Source of the DNA: Bimuria novae-zelandiae CBS 107.79
Taxonomy: Eukaryota; Ascomycota; Dothideomycetes; Pleosporales; Didymosphaeriaceae
DNA: 64,000 nt
Assembly: GCA_010015655.1 (NCBI GenBank)
Contig: ML976697.1
Span: forward strand, 153,570-217,569
Direction: 5' to 3'
Shown here: positions 32,666 to 45,569 of the stretch, piece after piece
Layout of the letters: each line of letters opens with the position of its first letter
Position numbering within the stretch: the stretch's first letter is position 1
Position numbers and translations under genes: made by a program
Notes under the pieces: model-generated
Told to the model about the DNA's origin: nothing
Seen by the model: the letters and a program-made list of their open reading frames with translations, nothing else
Database searches by the model: none

Positions 32666-33344
32666 TTATATATAGTTATTATTAGGCTTTTAAGGGCCTA
32701 GAACCTTCCCTATTCCCTTATCTAAATTATTAAATTAAATTTCTTGTATTAGTTAGTAACTATAGGAGTCGCATCGCGATTGTTAAAATACCTTTAGTAT
32801 TTTATAAACTGTAAGTATAGGTTTTTAAAAGCTAGCTTTTTTTTTTAATTTCTGCGAAACTCTTCTTAGAGCGCGAATTATTCTTTATTAATTTTAATTA
32901 AAACTTTATATAGCTTATTAAGAGTCTTTATAGTTATACTACTGCGTAGAAGTTCTTTTCGCACTTTATGATTAAGTCCTTACTTATATATATTCTTAAG
33001 AATTTTTTTTCCTATTTAAGTTATACAGCGTATTTGCAGAACTCTACTGTATATTATACTATAGATCATGGCTATTTAATTATATAGATAGCTTATTTAG
33101 CTATAGCGATTTTATTAGTAATTCTAAATAATTACTTAAGGCACTTCTTAAAGTTAAAGTAGTTCTTAATAATATTAACTACGTTAGCGTAACTATTTAT
33201 GTAGTCCTTATCTTAGTTCTCGTAATCTATATCTATTTATTTAACTAGGTACGGGTGGATCTATTCCTTAGCTAGTTCTTATATATATATTACTACGAAG
33301 ATAACCTTCTTCTCCTCCTTAAGGTTATTGTCTTAGTTAAAGAA
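32666..33344 (-). pseudogene. Inverted D-family gag fragment (element G, part 1)
   Basis: The minus strand encodes a D/B-type gag: its start matches the element B gag run at 27,121-27,780 in the same orientation, including AGGCTTTTAAGGGCCTAGAA against AGGCTTTTAAAAGCCTATAG. The fragment continues after D2 at 60119, and both sides of D2 carry AAGAA. It meets D1 head-on at about 32,665, so gag sequences of opposite orientation lie within 3 kb. Confidence 0.75.
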
Positions 33345-33774
33345 TGTTAGGATCCGTTGACACCCAACATGACGCGGGACGGGGCATAGACACTTATCCG
33401 TGCGACCAGCCAAGACTCCTGACTCAGCCACGAGTCACGTGACTAAGTCACGCGTCCCAGAAATATCGGGCGTCCCAGAAGTATCTTGGCACATGGGACT
33501 TTGGGATTCCTAAGACTCTTAGGATTCGTGGGAGAAGTTATGTATATAGGAACGTAATAGTAGTCTTCTACTATTATATTTAACCTATTTACTAATCTAT
33601 TATTTAGATTTAACTTAGACTCTCTTATTAATTTAATTATACTATATATACTTTTAATACTAACGTCCTATTAATACGCGCAGCCTATTAGGACCCTTTA
33701 CTTATATTATTAATACTTTTACCTAAGAACTAACCCTTACTCCTTTAAGACTAGCTACACCTTAGGGCTTAACA
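33345..33774 (+). repeat. 5' LTR of D2
   Basis: 430 bp from TGTTAGGATCC to GGGCTTAACA. The first 150 bp are little mutated, unlike the partner LTR, which starts TATTAGGATTT. Confidence 0.93.
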
Positions 33775-33799
33775 TTTTAAACACCCTTAATATAAGTGT

Positions 33800-35640
33800 T
33801 AACGATACCTTTTTTACTAACACGATAGATACTAAAATAGATACTCTTAAAGGAGCAAGTATTACTATAGCTAATAAAAAAATAAGAATCTTCTATAAAA
33901 GGCCTAACTTCTTTTATAATAAACGTAATTATACGGAACTATGGATCCTATAACTTAACCTATACTTTTATGGAATAAAGAAAGAATACAAAGATATAGA
34001 CAAGATCGTATTTACTTTTACTTATATAAAAGGAGATACTTTTAAATAGATTTATTCTTACGTTATTTAATACCTGACTAGAACTAACATAAAAGGCGAC
34101 GCTATAGATAAAATTATAAAAAATTATAATACTTTTTATACTAAAGTTAAATAATATTTTAAAATTACTAACTAAAAAGCCATTGCCAAACAAAATATCT
34201 AATAACTTAGATAAACTCGTTTAGTAGCTAAATATAGATCTAAATTCCACAAGAACGTTAACTAAGTTACGTAAAATAATAATAGTCTTATAACAATATT
34301 TTATAAAAGACTAAAGCAATACGTGTGCGAAGAACTACTACGTAGTAAAGTAAAGACTAATACCTTATAAAAACTTATAGTAGAAGTAACTTAAATTAAT
34401 AGTAAATAGTACGAACTAGAAAGAGACCTACGCTAGAACTAGAATAAAAGAAACTATAGACTACCTACATTAAAAGCTAACTATAGTTTCTAACTAATAA
34501 AAGGAATCTAGTACTACTAAGTTAACATAATAGAAAAAAGAATAGGAAAGGTAAAAGACATTTATAAGTCTAAATAAGGACGTACCCTGAATAGAATCTA
34601 TAAACAAGGGATCGGAACGCGACTTTGCTATACATGTAGTAAACTAGGCCACGTAGCTTGGAACTGCAGATCTAAGAATAAGGTCACTAGGCAGTTTAAC
34701 ATACTAACTATTAATAATTAAGAAATAACTAACGAAGAATAGCAGGTAGTAAACGCTATTAAATTAATTAATATATATAATAAAAATTTAGAAATAATTA
34801 GGATTACCTAACTCCTAACTCTATGAGGATGCGTATAAAGGTTTAAATAAAAAAGAGTAAGAGCTAGTACCTTAATCTTTTATATCTTACCCTAGCTAGA
34901 GCAAACTAGTTACTAATAAGATAATAAATATTTTTAACTTCTTAGAAGAACACTAACTAAGAGAAGAAGACTTTAGTTTTATAGTAATAGAATAATAAGA
35001 TAAGGACTATAAAGCAGCACTCTACTACGCTTACTAACCTAACTTAGTTAGTAAGGTAGTACGCGAATAGGTAGACTACCGCTACGCATATAAAAACAAA
35101 AATCTAAACTATAAACTATAGTACAACCTAGACCACCGCAACCCTACGCACGGAAATATATAATAGACGCTTTATAAAGAAGACTAATATACTACATATT
35201 ACTAAGCTAAAGAATATATCTACTTTTCTCGCATATACTAATAATACTAATAGGAGTAGTTTAACTACTCTATTACCTATTATAATGTTTATCTTTAGGA
35301 TAAACGCAAAATACAATATTTTCTATATTTTAACTAAGTAATAATCTAAGTAATATTATTACTAGTTTATAAAAAAATGTGTGTTAGATATATAGCAAAC
35401 GTGCTTATACCCTAATTATAGGGAATATATAGAATAAAAGGAAAAGCATAAATTTAATTATATACCTAAGGGAACTACAACTCTCAGGATTAAATTAGTA
35501 ATAATGAATAAAGACAGTAAAGCTTCCTAAAAAAAAAAAAAAAAAAAAAAAAGGCACAGCAATAGCCTTAAGACGAAAAAGAGGGACGCCTTAAACCCAC
35601 AAAGCCAGTAACAAGAAGATGTCATTTTTAGACATAGGCT
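33800..35640 (+). pseudogene. D2 gag
   Basis: The plus-strand frame after the leader TTTAAACACCCTTAATATAA encodes a degraded gag core from about 33,850. A fully preserved CCHC zinc knuckle lies at 34627-34668 (CYTCSKLGHVAWNC, pattern C-x2-C-x4-H-x4-C), followed by RSKNKVTRQFN. The knuckle would bind the RNA genome. A run of 24 A residues at 35529-35552 lies downstream in the gag-protease linker. RIP stops occur elsewhere. Confidence 0.8.
35529..35552 (+). repeat. Run of 24 A residues
   Basis: Homopolymer in the D2 gag-protease linker; its length may be affected by sequencing error. Confidence 0.9.
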
Positions 35641-36089
35641 TTGGCGGGAAAACGCCTTTAAAGAAGTAAATGCTACTAATAGTTAGGTATTAATTATGCT
35701 ACTAGTATAGATTAAAAGAATATAAATAAAAGCCATGCTAGACTTAGGAGCATAGGAAAGCTATATATTAAGAAAAGTACTTAATAGAGTAGGACTTTAT
35801 AAGCGTAAGAAGGCTATACCCTATGCTATTTATATTATAAATAGATAACTAATGCCTAGCAAAGTAATAATTAAATATAAGATTAAAACTATCGTTATAA
35901 TCTATAAATACTAAAAACTAATTATCTTTAATATTATTAAGGAAGCTAATTATAATATAATTTTAAGGCTACCCTAGTTAAAGAAACATAATCCTATAAT
36001 TAACTAAAAAAAGGAAGAGCTATTTTTAAGCGCTATAATTATATATTATAAGTAAAGCCTACGCATTAATAAAATATAATAGTAAATAA

Positions 36090-36304
36090 TGTAATAGGCT
36101 AGATGCCTTGTTGTACTGTTCCTCGGTGGAACCCTCGGTGAAACCCTCAGTGCTCCTTTAGACTGAGTGGGGCCTTGGAAATCTCTCGAATCTTCTTAAC
36201 AATAACAGCGCACATATAAGTTTAGCCTTACTTATAGATAGTTTGCTCCTTATTAAATATAATCCTATTACTAGGCATCGGCAACCTTTGCGCAGCCCCT
36301 TACA
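36090..36304 (+). repeat. 5' LTR of element E
   Basis: 215 bp, TGTAATAGGC to CCCCTTACA. Confidence 0.95.
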
Positions 36305-36368
36305 TTTTGTATTTAATCGCCCTTAAGTAGCTAGTGTAGCCGTCCCCTAGTGCTCCACGAACAGACCA

Positions 36369-36697
36369 ATTGCAAGACCTGCTCCTAAGCAGTGAGCAAC
36401 GCGAACGGAACGACTACAAGACCTGCTTCCAAGCAGTGAGCAGTGACGAACTAAGCTATACGGTCAATCCCTAGCCACCCTAACGGAACGACTTGCAAGA
36501 CCTGCTTCCAAGCAGTAAGCACCACTATAACGAGCGACGCCAGCGCAGGGACCTTAACGGTAGAACGCCTGCCCGAGCACCACAACAAGCGACGCCAGTG
36601 CAGGGACCTTAACGGTAGAACGCCTGCCCGAGCACCACAACGAGCGATGCCAGTGCAGGAACCTTTTAACGGTTGAACGCCTGCCCGAGCACTACGA
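36369..36697 (+). repeat. Two families of tandem repeats in the element E leader
   Basis: The first part holds three copies of a GCAAGACCTGCTTCCAAGCA-type unit, each containing the palindrome CTGCTT-CC-AAGCAG. The second part holds three 55-bp units starting at 36531, 36586 and 36641 (each with GACGCCAG, ACCTTAACGG and CGCCTGCCCGAGCAC). The block lies between the 5' LTR and gag, where packaging and dimerisation signals of LTR elements lie. Confidence 0.85.
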
Positions 36698-36719
36698 CGA
36701 ACGTAGTAAGATAGAGACT

Positions 36720-37880
36720 AGCACTTACTATAGAGCTTTAAACGCTTAATAAGACGATAAAGGACAATCTTAGCAAATAATATTAACACCACTGAACTCG
36801 AGTATCAAAGCGATAATGCAGCAGATAATAGTGTAAATAGGCGAACTTACAGCGCGAATAGTAAGAATTAAAAGTACTAATGTCCTAGCACCTATTGCGA
36901 CTACTACTAATATAACACCCGCGACACCTATAGCACCTATAATACCTGCGACACCTGCGGCAGCGTACAAACCAAAAGGACTTAAGGACCCTAAGGCATT
37001 TAATAGAACTTAAAGCTAGTATTTGCCATGGAAATACTAAATTAAAGCAAAGCTAAGGTCTAAGACTTAACAGTTCTATATGAACTAACTCGCGATCGAC
37101 TACACTTTTAGTCGTATAATAGGTAATGCCAGAGCACGTATCTTCCTATAGGTATCTGTTTACGCCGTAACTAGCACGCTTAATTAGTTCTTTTAGCATC
37201 TTAATAGAGCGTTTAAGGACGCGCACATGGCTAAGACTGTAAGGAATAAGCTTTAAAGTATATAATAGAAAACACACAATATACGCGACTTTATTTAAGA
37301 CTTTAATAAGGAAGCTCTAATAGCTAGCCTATTTAACTATGCTATCCTAAAGAGCATGTTCCTACACGCTCTTAATTACGAGTTACAGACTACCCTCGCA
37401 GGCACTATCTTTCCTAAGAGCACTACAATTAAGGAGATGTAATTACACATTACTACTATATTAGATAATCTATAGCGGTTAAAGCTAAGTAGCAAGAAGA
37501 GAGACGCACTACTATAGAATACTACCTTAAGTAATATTTCTGCTAATCCTATAGATTAGGAACCCAGTAGAATATAGATACAACAAGCGAAATAGGTCCC
37601 TTAGAAGGAGATTAATTAACAACGCGATAATAGATTATGTTTACGATACAGAAAGAAAGGCTACTAAATTAAGTCTTACACTCTAAAAGCTACTTAAAAT
37701 CCTAAGCAATAGCTAACTTAAGCTATAAAAGCGAAAACCAAATTAAAGGCAAAAGATAACAACAACGCGACAGTAGTAGATAATAATAAGTTAAAAAAAA
37801 AGTAGCTCCTGGTCAAAGTCGCGATTAAGAGCCTTCACGAGTAAGCAAGAACACAAGGACAGAATAGGATAAGTTTAAAA
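36720..37880 (+). pseudogene. Element E gag
   Basis: Plus-strand gag coding is clearest from about 37,280. It includes ALIASLFNYAILKSMFLHAL and TIFPKSTTIKEMQLHI, then a zinc knuckle near 37,635-37,680 reading CLRYREKGYQIKSYTL, in which the second and third Cys and the His have become Tyr. Lys/Gln-rich sequence follows. Stops are TAG/TAA at expected Gln or Trp. Upstream of 37,080 the frame is harder to follow. Confidence 0.75.
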
Positions 37881-40800
37881 AGAAACACATACTAGCACCC
37901 CTGCTCACAGTACATATACTAGTCAATTAAACTAATTACACCTTAGCACTAATTAACTCTAGATACCTCTTCTACGCCCTTATAACCCGTTCCTTTATAA
38001 GACGAGCCAAACTCGAGCGCATAGCAATTCTACGAAAGCCTATTATAGGGGTAAACGATTAAGTTAGCTAGGTTAACAAAGTTACAAAGTTTACGTTTAA
38101 TATAAATAGCTACACCAAGACTGGATTTGCGTATATCACGCTAAATAATGCTAAAGAGGACATTATCCTAGGACGTCCGTGGATAAATTAGAACCAAGTT
38201 ACTATTACTCTTGCAAAGAAGTCAATATACCTGCACGCTCTAGGTATTAGGATCCGTAGTCAAGAAGGTAAGGCCCACCCACTAGAGATTTGAGAGGTTG
38301 GCGCCACAGAATTCCAGCAATTGATGAAAATAGCTTAAAGCAAAAACAAGAATCTAGGGGGAGCTATAAAGATATTCGCCGCCTCGCTAGCAGATATTAA
38401 TAAGGCCTTAGCGCCTAAGCTAAAGATTAACATCCTATCTCTAGTTCCTAAGCACTAGAGGAAGCATATAACGCTCTTTAATCCTAAAGAAGTAAGTAAA
38501 TTGCCACCGCATTAACCTAGAATCAACCACGTAATTAAGCTAGAAGAAAAGGAAAGAAAGAAGCCTAAAGCCCCTTAGGGACCTTTGTATAACATGTTAA
38601 AGGGAGAGCTTCTAGTGCTACGGAAGGAACTTACATCTCTGCTTAATAAAGGTTTTATATAAGTAAGTAATTCACCTGCTGCGTCGCCAATCCTATTTAC
38701 AAAGAAGCCAAGAGGTGGACTACGACTATGTGTTGACTACAGAGCACTAAACGCCTTAATAAAGAAGGACTAGTATCCCCTACTACTTATCTACGAGACT
38801 TTAAACAATATTGCAAAGGCGAAGTGGTTTACGAAACTGGACGTTATTACAGCCTTCCACAAGATCCAAATCCAAGAAGGGGACGAGTAGCTTACAGCTT
38901 TTTAAACACGTTTTAGATTATTTAAATAGCTTGTTACACTATTTAGACTAGCGAATACCCCTAGCACATTCTAATAGTATATTAACTAGACACTCCGCGA
39001 ATATTTAGACGATTTCTGCACAGCGTATCTTGATAATGTCCTTATCTACACAAACGGTTCTCTCTAGAAATATTGCAAGCAAGTTGACAAAGTGCTTACA
39101 TGGCTAAAAAAAGCTAGATTATATCTTAATATTAAGAAGTGCGAGTTTAAGGTCAAGATTACAAAGTATCTTAGCTTTATTATTAAAGCTAGGAAGGGCA
39201 CACGCATAGACCTAGAAAAGGTTAAAGCTATTAAGGATTAGGAGGCGCTAAAGACTATTAAGGGCGTACGAAGCTTTCTAGGCTTTGCTAATTTCTACTA
39301 ACGATTTATCTAAAATTTTGGCCAAATTGCTGCTCTACTTATAAGACTCATAAGTAACGTTACCTTCAGATAGACAGTAAAAGAACAGAAGGCCTTCAAT
39401 ACACTTAAGAAAGTCTTTATATCCAAACTAGTGTTAGCCTAGTTCCAAGCAGACCGCGATACAGTTATAGAATGCGACTTGTCTAGTTATGTCACTACTA
39501 GAGTACTATCTTAATACGATAAGAATAGAATCCTACGTCCCTGCGCCTACTTCTTAAGGAAGAACACGCTTGCCAAATATAACTATAAAATCTATAATAA
39601 AGAACTACTAGTAGTTATTAGAGGACTTAAAGAATAGGATGCTAAACTTCGATTAGTAGAAAAGTTTAAGGTAGTTACTAACCACAAGAACTTAGAGTAC
39701 TTTATAAAGCCGCGAATGTTAAACGAGAGACAGGTTCGCTAGTCGCTTATCCTAGGCAGATATAATATGGAGATCCTCTATAGGCCAGGCAAGCAAAATA
39801 TCCGAGCAGACGCATTATCCCGGCGAGAGCAGGATCTACCCGCAGACACTAACAATAACCAACTATAGAGGAGACTCGTACAAGTCTTAAAGCCCACTAC
39901 ATCGTACTATAAGGAATTGGACGACATTAATAAAAGGACAGGTATTATAGTAATGTCTATAAAAGTTCGTGCCCTACCCGCCGTAATTTAAGGGAATACT
40001 TAAAAAGACACACGAGATTAAGATACTATTAAGAACCTCTAAGTTAAGTTAATTAAGAGAGACCTAGTTTATTAAGAAGCACGCTAAGCTGTGGAAAGCA
40101 GATAATAAAAATTCCCTATTATACTCTAGATTAAATACTTAATTGCAGAATGCAAGGTTAAGGACTAAGTACTCTACTTCTAAGAATAAAAATAGGTACT
40201 AAATTACGAACCCCTACGAACGTTTATTATTAAGCAGATACACTGTTCTGTGGCTACCAGACACCCTAGCAGAGAGATTACTTACAAGATAATTACAAGA
40301 GACTTCTTTTAGCCAGGAATGTCTAACGATATTTGACGATACATACGGAACTGCGATACATGCGGAAGAATAAAACCATAAAGAGATGATCTGCAAGGCT
40401 TTTTAAAACCCTTGCCAGTGCCTAAACAAATCTAGAAGGAGATCTTAATAGACTTTATTAAGGGCTTGCCAGAGAGCAACGGCAATATAAATCTTATAGT
40501 TGTCACTAACCGCCTAAGTAAAGATGTCGTGTTTATGCCGCTAGCAAACCTAGAAACAAAGATAATAGTATAAGCGTTTATTACGTACGTTGTTGCCTAC
40601 CATTAGATTCCTAACGCAATTACGTTAGATCGAGGCAGCTAATTTATTAGCGTGTTCTAGATAAGACTCTGCGAGATTCTTCAGATTAAGCGGCGATTAT
40701 CCACAGCATTCTATGCTTAAACTAATAGAGCAACAGAGCGCATGAACAGCACATAGGAGATATACATAAAAGCCTTTATCAGCTAGGCTTAAAATGACTG

Positions 40801-41600
40801 GGCACCTCTTTGCCCGCTAGCACAGATTGCAATTAAGGGACGAGACGTAATAATAATAAGGATATCTCCTTTCTTTCTTTAGCATGGGTATAATATTAAC
40901 CCACTATAGCTAGAGATACCTGCGGGCGCCAATTGCAAAAAGTACACTACACATAAGAGGTCTAACCGCGAGAAAGCCAAGTCTATTATTACTAAACTAC
41001 GCTATCTTATAGAACTTGCGCAAGCATCTATGGCACAGGAACAGCAAGAGCAGGAACGTTAAGCAAATGGGCATTGCCGAGAAGCGCCACACCTCCGCGT
41101 CAGCGACAAAGTATGGCTGAAATTAGACAAGCAGTTTGCCACAGGCCGAAAATTAAAGAAGCTAGACTAGAGGAGCGCGAAGTACATAGTTATTAAGGTA
41201 ATAAACACGCACATAGTTTAACTAAACACACCTCTAGGCCCTTATAATATTTTCCATGTTAACTAACTCTAACTAGCAGCATCAGACCCCTTACCAAGCT
41301 AAATAAAAGACAACGACTAGCCACTGCTAATTTAGGTAGATACTAATAGCGTAGATATGTAGGAAGTAGAAGATATATTAGTAGAAGTGTGCCAACGACG
41401 CGGACGGGGATAGAAGTGGTGGTATAAAGTAAAATAGAAAGGCTACCACCTACTAACTATAGAGCTAGTTGAAAACCTCTAAAATACTAAAGCAAAGATT
41501 TAATAGGAGCAATTTACTAAGCTATACTAAGACCCTAATACACGACTTCTTCCTGCAGGGTTTCGGCGTGGATCTAATAATCTTCATCCGGACGCTATAA
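37881..41600 (+). pseudogene. Element E pol: protease, RT, RNase H, integrase, chromodomain
   Basis: The protease region near 37,920-38,230 reads LALINSRCLFYALI (family LIDSG) and later DIILGRPWIN. RT shows [48 protein letters not shown] and YLDN at 39026-39037. RNase H has ELLVVIRGLKE and RPGKQNIRADALSRR, the integrase a zinc region near 40,340-40,380 (CDTCGRIKP) and a core with LIDFIKGLPES and TERMNST. A chromodomain-like end lies near 41,350-41,500 (EVEDILVEVCQRRGRG, then WWYKVK). Several long stretches lack stops; the rest are broken by TAG/TAA. Confidence 0.88.
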
Positions 41601-41616
41601 GAGAGGAGGGGGGTAA

Positions 41617-41831
41617 TGTAATAGGCTAGATGCCTTGTTGTACTATTCCTTAGTAGAACCCTTGGTGAAACCCTTAGTGCTCCTTTAGACTAAGTGGGAC
41701 CTTAGAAATCTCTTGAATCTTCTCAACAATAACAGCGTATATATAAGTTTGGCCTTACTTATAGATAGTTTACTCCTTATCGAATACAATTCTGTTACCA
41801 GGCATCGGCAACCTTTGCGCAGCCCCTTATA
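41617..41831 (+). repeat. 3' LTR of element E
   Basis: 215 bp partner of 36090-36304, ending CCCCTTATA because of one C-to-T change at the terminal CA. Confidence 0.95.
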
Positions 41832-42694
41832 AATAAAAGAGCTATTAATAGTATAGTCTCGCGACGGATAATCGAAAAACGGGAAATACCCTTGGCAGAT
41901 ACTGGCAGGAACCACTAGGTTATAGAGCGCAAGAAGATAGAAGATAGCACAAACCATGAAATTCTAGAATGCTACTAAGCATGGAATCATATGTTTATAG
42001 AGAGAGAAGGAAAAGCAAACCTTTCGGAATATTAACCCTAGAATCACGCGGTTAACCTAGAAGAAGGGAAAACGCCACCTTTTCGACTACTATATAGTAA
42101 ATCTAGAAAAGAACTCTAGTAAGAAAAGGAATTTATTAAGACGAATTTTGCTAAAGGATATATAAGACCTTTAAAGTTACTAGTAGCAAGCCCGTTTATA
42201 TTTATACTAAAAAATAATAGATACCTAAGACCCTGCGTAGACTATAAGAAACTTAATAATATAATAATTAAAATTAATACCCACTACTAAATATCTTAGA
42301 ACTTTAAGACTAACATTCGAGAGTTAAGATCTTTATAATAATAGATCTATAAGATAGATACCACCTTATATAAATTAAGAGAGGTAATAAACAGAAGATA
42401 GCATTTAAAATACGCTATAAACTATTTAAATATATAATTATGTCTTTTAGACTTATTAATGCACTAGTAACCTTTTAGGCATTAATTAATAATATACTAC
42501 GTAAATATGTAGATATATTTATTATCGTATATATAGACAATATTCTCGTCTTCTCCAAAAACAAATCAGACTACGTATTATATATACAAATAGTACTAAC
42601 GGCACTGGATAATGCATACTTACGGATTAAACTAATAAAGTGCAAATTCTATGTAATAAGACTAGAATTTCTAGGACATATTATTAGCATAAAT

Positions 42695-42953
42695 TATTAA
42701 TAGGGCTCTTATAGCTAGCTGTACATGGGGTGAGTATAGTATAGTAAGGTAGGAGGTTTATACGGTGTGCATAGCGTATAGAGTAATAAAAAGGATAATT
42801 AGTTTGTGTAATTACTCTATCTCTCTATTGTACGAACAAAGGTGGGGATATTTTAAGAGGGAAGCTACGCACGGACATTATATAAGATAACCATGTAATC
42901 ACGTGTTGGGCCTTATAGAATATCCTTCACCGTATTGTCCCTGCATACGGACA
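42695..42953 (-). repeat. 3' LTR of element F
   Basis: 259 bp, TATTAATAGGG to TACGGACA, partner of 56675-56933. Confidence 0.93.
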
Positions 42954-43049
42954 CTAGTAACTTTATTTTTTCTAGTTAGTCTTAGGTATTAGGTGCCTCT
43001 ACGTATAGGTTCTAGCCTGTTAATAAATACTTCTACCTTAATTAAAAGG

Positions 43050-45188
43050 GTATTAGTTAAAATAAGTAATTAAAGTGCCTTATTTAGAGTCTTTTTTATA
43101 CACGCATCTACTAGGTTATCTTTACTATTAATCTACTTAATTTTAGCAATCTCCCTGTTCTCGTATAACTCGTGGAGGAATATAATATTAATTATAAGCT
43201 GTTTCTCGCTTATTATTCCTAGTTTAATAAGGTAGTTGTGCAGAGACTTTAAATCCGTATAAATTACTACTAGGATTAGTGGCAACTTAAGCGTTTATAT
43301 AATTTATTATAGGGTTGTACTTAGGGCAATTACGTTGTTAAAACCTCTAACTATTCTATATAGTTTACTAGCGAGGGCGCTTCTAGGTACTACTTTATAC
43401 TTTATAGAATTCTAGTATATAATATTCCCTAGGATCGTAAAGTCCTCGCTATATTCTATATAGTTTTTATTTCTTAATATAATTAGAAATCTAAGCTAAA
43501 AGCTAAGATCTTTGTTATTAGTAAATAATTTATCTATAAAGATAAATAGCTTTATATAGTTAAGTTATAGTGGTATAAAGGTAAGTCCTTTACTACTATT
43601 ATTTATCTACTACTAAATTTATATATTAAGGGCTTTAATATCTTAGTGTGAAGGTTCTATAGCTTAAGTAGTAATTAAGAAGTTAAATACTACATTTAAT
43701 TAATATAGTAAAGTAATATAGGCGCCTGGAGCTCTTTCCACAACGTACTATTATACTATATTCTTTACTATAATATTAACTATATAAAGATTCTTAGCCT
43801 GTCCCTTTTACGTAAGAATAATCTTATCTTATACGAGCTAGATCTTCCCTCTATTAAACTTAATAGGTTAATCTTTAGATAGAATAGTCTTACCTTTTTT
43901 ATAGAAGTATACCTTTTATAGCTTACTCTCTTCTCTCTTTACGAAGTCCTTTGTAACAATACTAAGAGTATTATTTATCTAGAGGCTAGTAATACAAAAA
44001 GTGACTTTTCCTTTATTAGTAATTAGGAGGTATAGGTCGTACAAAGAGATATGCATGTAAAGCCTCTCCTTATAGTAGTTATAGTATGTCTTAAACTAGT
44101 ATAGACTAGATTTAGTAGCTCTATATAAGGGTCGTACAACCTAAAAGATTATATTTAGTAAAAAGCTCTAGCGTATCTCCTTTAGTAGCTTTGCATAGAG
44201 CGTACGTATTAGCTTATTAGTAGACTAGATATACGTTTGCGTAATATTACATAGCTTAAAGTATATTTTATATATAGCTCTTAGCCTTATTTTAATTATA
44301 AAAAGTAGTCTTTAGCTTATTTTCTAAATAATAAGTAATTAGGTAAGAATCTTATTCTTCTCCTTATTTAAATAGCTAGTAAATACTAGGCGGGATTTTT
44401 TATATAGCTAGGTTATTTTATCCTTAATTTCTTATATAAGGCGTAGGTTAAAGATCTAGCCTATATACTTAGTTAAGTTATATACTATAACTTTAAAGGT
44501 ATTATTTATAATTAGGGCGTTTATTTCTATGTAGTCTAATTCCTTAAATAGTTCTTTAAGTATAGTAATTACACTATCCGTGCGGAGCTTTAAGGATAAG
44601 GCCTAATTATCTTTCTTTTTCTAAGTTAGGAACACCTAATTTATTATCTTTTATATAGGTCTTTTTATTCTTTTACTCCTTTTAGCGTCTATTTCTTCTC
44701 TTTGCGTAGGTGCTGCGTCACTATCTTAAGAGACTTAGTCTAGGACAGATCTTAGTTCTAGTAATATAGCGTTCTTGCGGGGTTGTCCACTCCTCCTCTT
44801 TTATACGGGATCCCTGCATATAGGGACTGGTTTGTCTAAATCTTTTATTATAGGTAGGTTATCTTCTTACTTTTTATAGTATAGTTTAACTTGCGTATAT
44901 TTAAGCTTTAGTAGACTATTTTTTAATTTAATAATAATATCTCTCCCCTTTATACCTTTAATCTTATATAGGCCTATCTAACCTTCCTTCTCACTCTATA
45001 CTATAATCTCTAAACTAAAGGGGAGGGTAAGAGCTTCGTGCGATATAGGACTATTATGTATATTAATTATATAATTAATATTAGCTATTAGGCAGTCTTT
45101 ATAAAGTATTTTTATTACTTTTTAAATAGCTATTGCCCGTGCGATAATATTAGGCGATAGTAAGGAGTCTAAGTTAACTCTTAGGTAT
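43050..45188 (-). pseudogene. Element F pol, C-terminal part: RT and copia RNase H
   Basis: The minus strand encodes a copia RNase H near 43,060-43,560. It reads IFIDKLFTNNKDLSFQL, then ASKLYRIVRGFNNVIAL, IYTDLKSLHNYLIKLG, and LHELYENREIAKIKWINSKD near the end, where the family has ...EIRWIxGxDNxADAxTK. RT coding lies upstream, to about 44,950, but its YVDD box could not be located with certainty. The frame is full of RIP-type stops and ends at element H. Confidence 0.75.
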
Positions 45189-45435
45189 TATGACGGCCTG
45201 GCAGGCCAGCAGGTCACATGAGCTCGCGTACGAGGCGCAACTACCTCACGTCCAAGCGCAGCTGCTCGCGCACCCAGGGTAGCTACCTTAGATAGATAGT
45301 TGTTCCGCTCCAATAGCCGCGCACAAAAGCGCGCGAGCCCTGTGTACCTACAGCTACCTTATCTTAGTGTAGCTAAAATAAAGCTAACCTACCTTATCTA
45401 CTCTTTTAATGCAGGAGCCCGCGCTTGCCCTTATA
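45189..45435 (+). repeat. 5' LTR of element H
   Basis: 247 bp partner of 53270-53516. Ends are TATGACGG and CCCTTATA, where the partner has TGTGACGG and CCCTCACA, all C-to-T or G-to-A differences. Confidence 0.93.
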
Positions 45436-45569
45436 TTATACTAAAATCTCCTTACTTAGCTAAAGGATAGCGACATAATATTAGATTAAATAACTATTTT
45501 AGAGGACCTACTATACGACTACGCTAAGCTATTAGTTCGTTAAAGAATAGTTACTTAATATAAAAGTAG

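Larger units (their letters stand above)
36090..41831 (+). mobile_element. Complete Ty3 chromovirus E, 5,742 bp, least mutated large element
   Basis: 215-bp LTRs (36090-36304, 41617-41831) lie inside a perfect AATAA target duplication (36085-36089, 41832-41836). A purine tract (GAGAGGAGGGGGGTAA, 41601-41616) precedes the 3' LTR. Gag and pol read on the plus strand with only scattered stops and no clear frameshift, so it is much younger than its host D2. The right LTR carries a few RIP-type transitions absent from the left. Confidence 0.95.
35641..42694 (+). pseudogene. D2 protease and RT, first part of pol, split by element E
   Basis: The protease active site near 35,730-35,765 reads AMLDLGA then ESY, where the family has LxDSGAxxSF. 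The frame breaks at 36089 for element E and resumes at 41832 (shared AATAA). RT follows with EFIKTNFAKGYIRPLKLLVA, YLRPCVDYKKLNN and LMH, and the palm motif YIDNILVFS near 42,525-42,550 (family YVDD). It is then cut by element F at 42695. Confidence 0.8.

Noticed and set aside
36369..36697. Possible CRISPR-like array
   Set aside because: Units are direct tandem repeats without spacers, in a retrotransposon leader of a eukaryote.
36770..36970. 66-codon hydrophobic minus-strand frame
   Set aside because: Antisense of the Thr/Pro/Ala-rich gag leader of element E; hydrophobicity is a by-product of the opposite strand.
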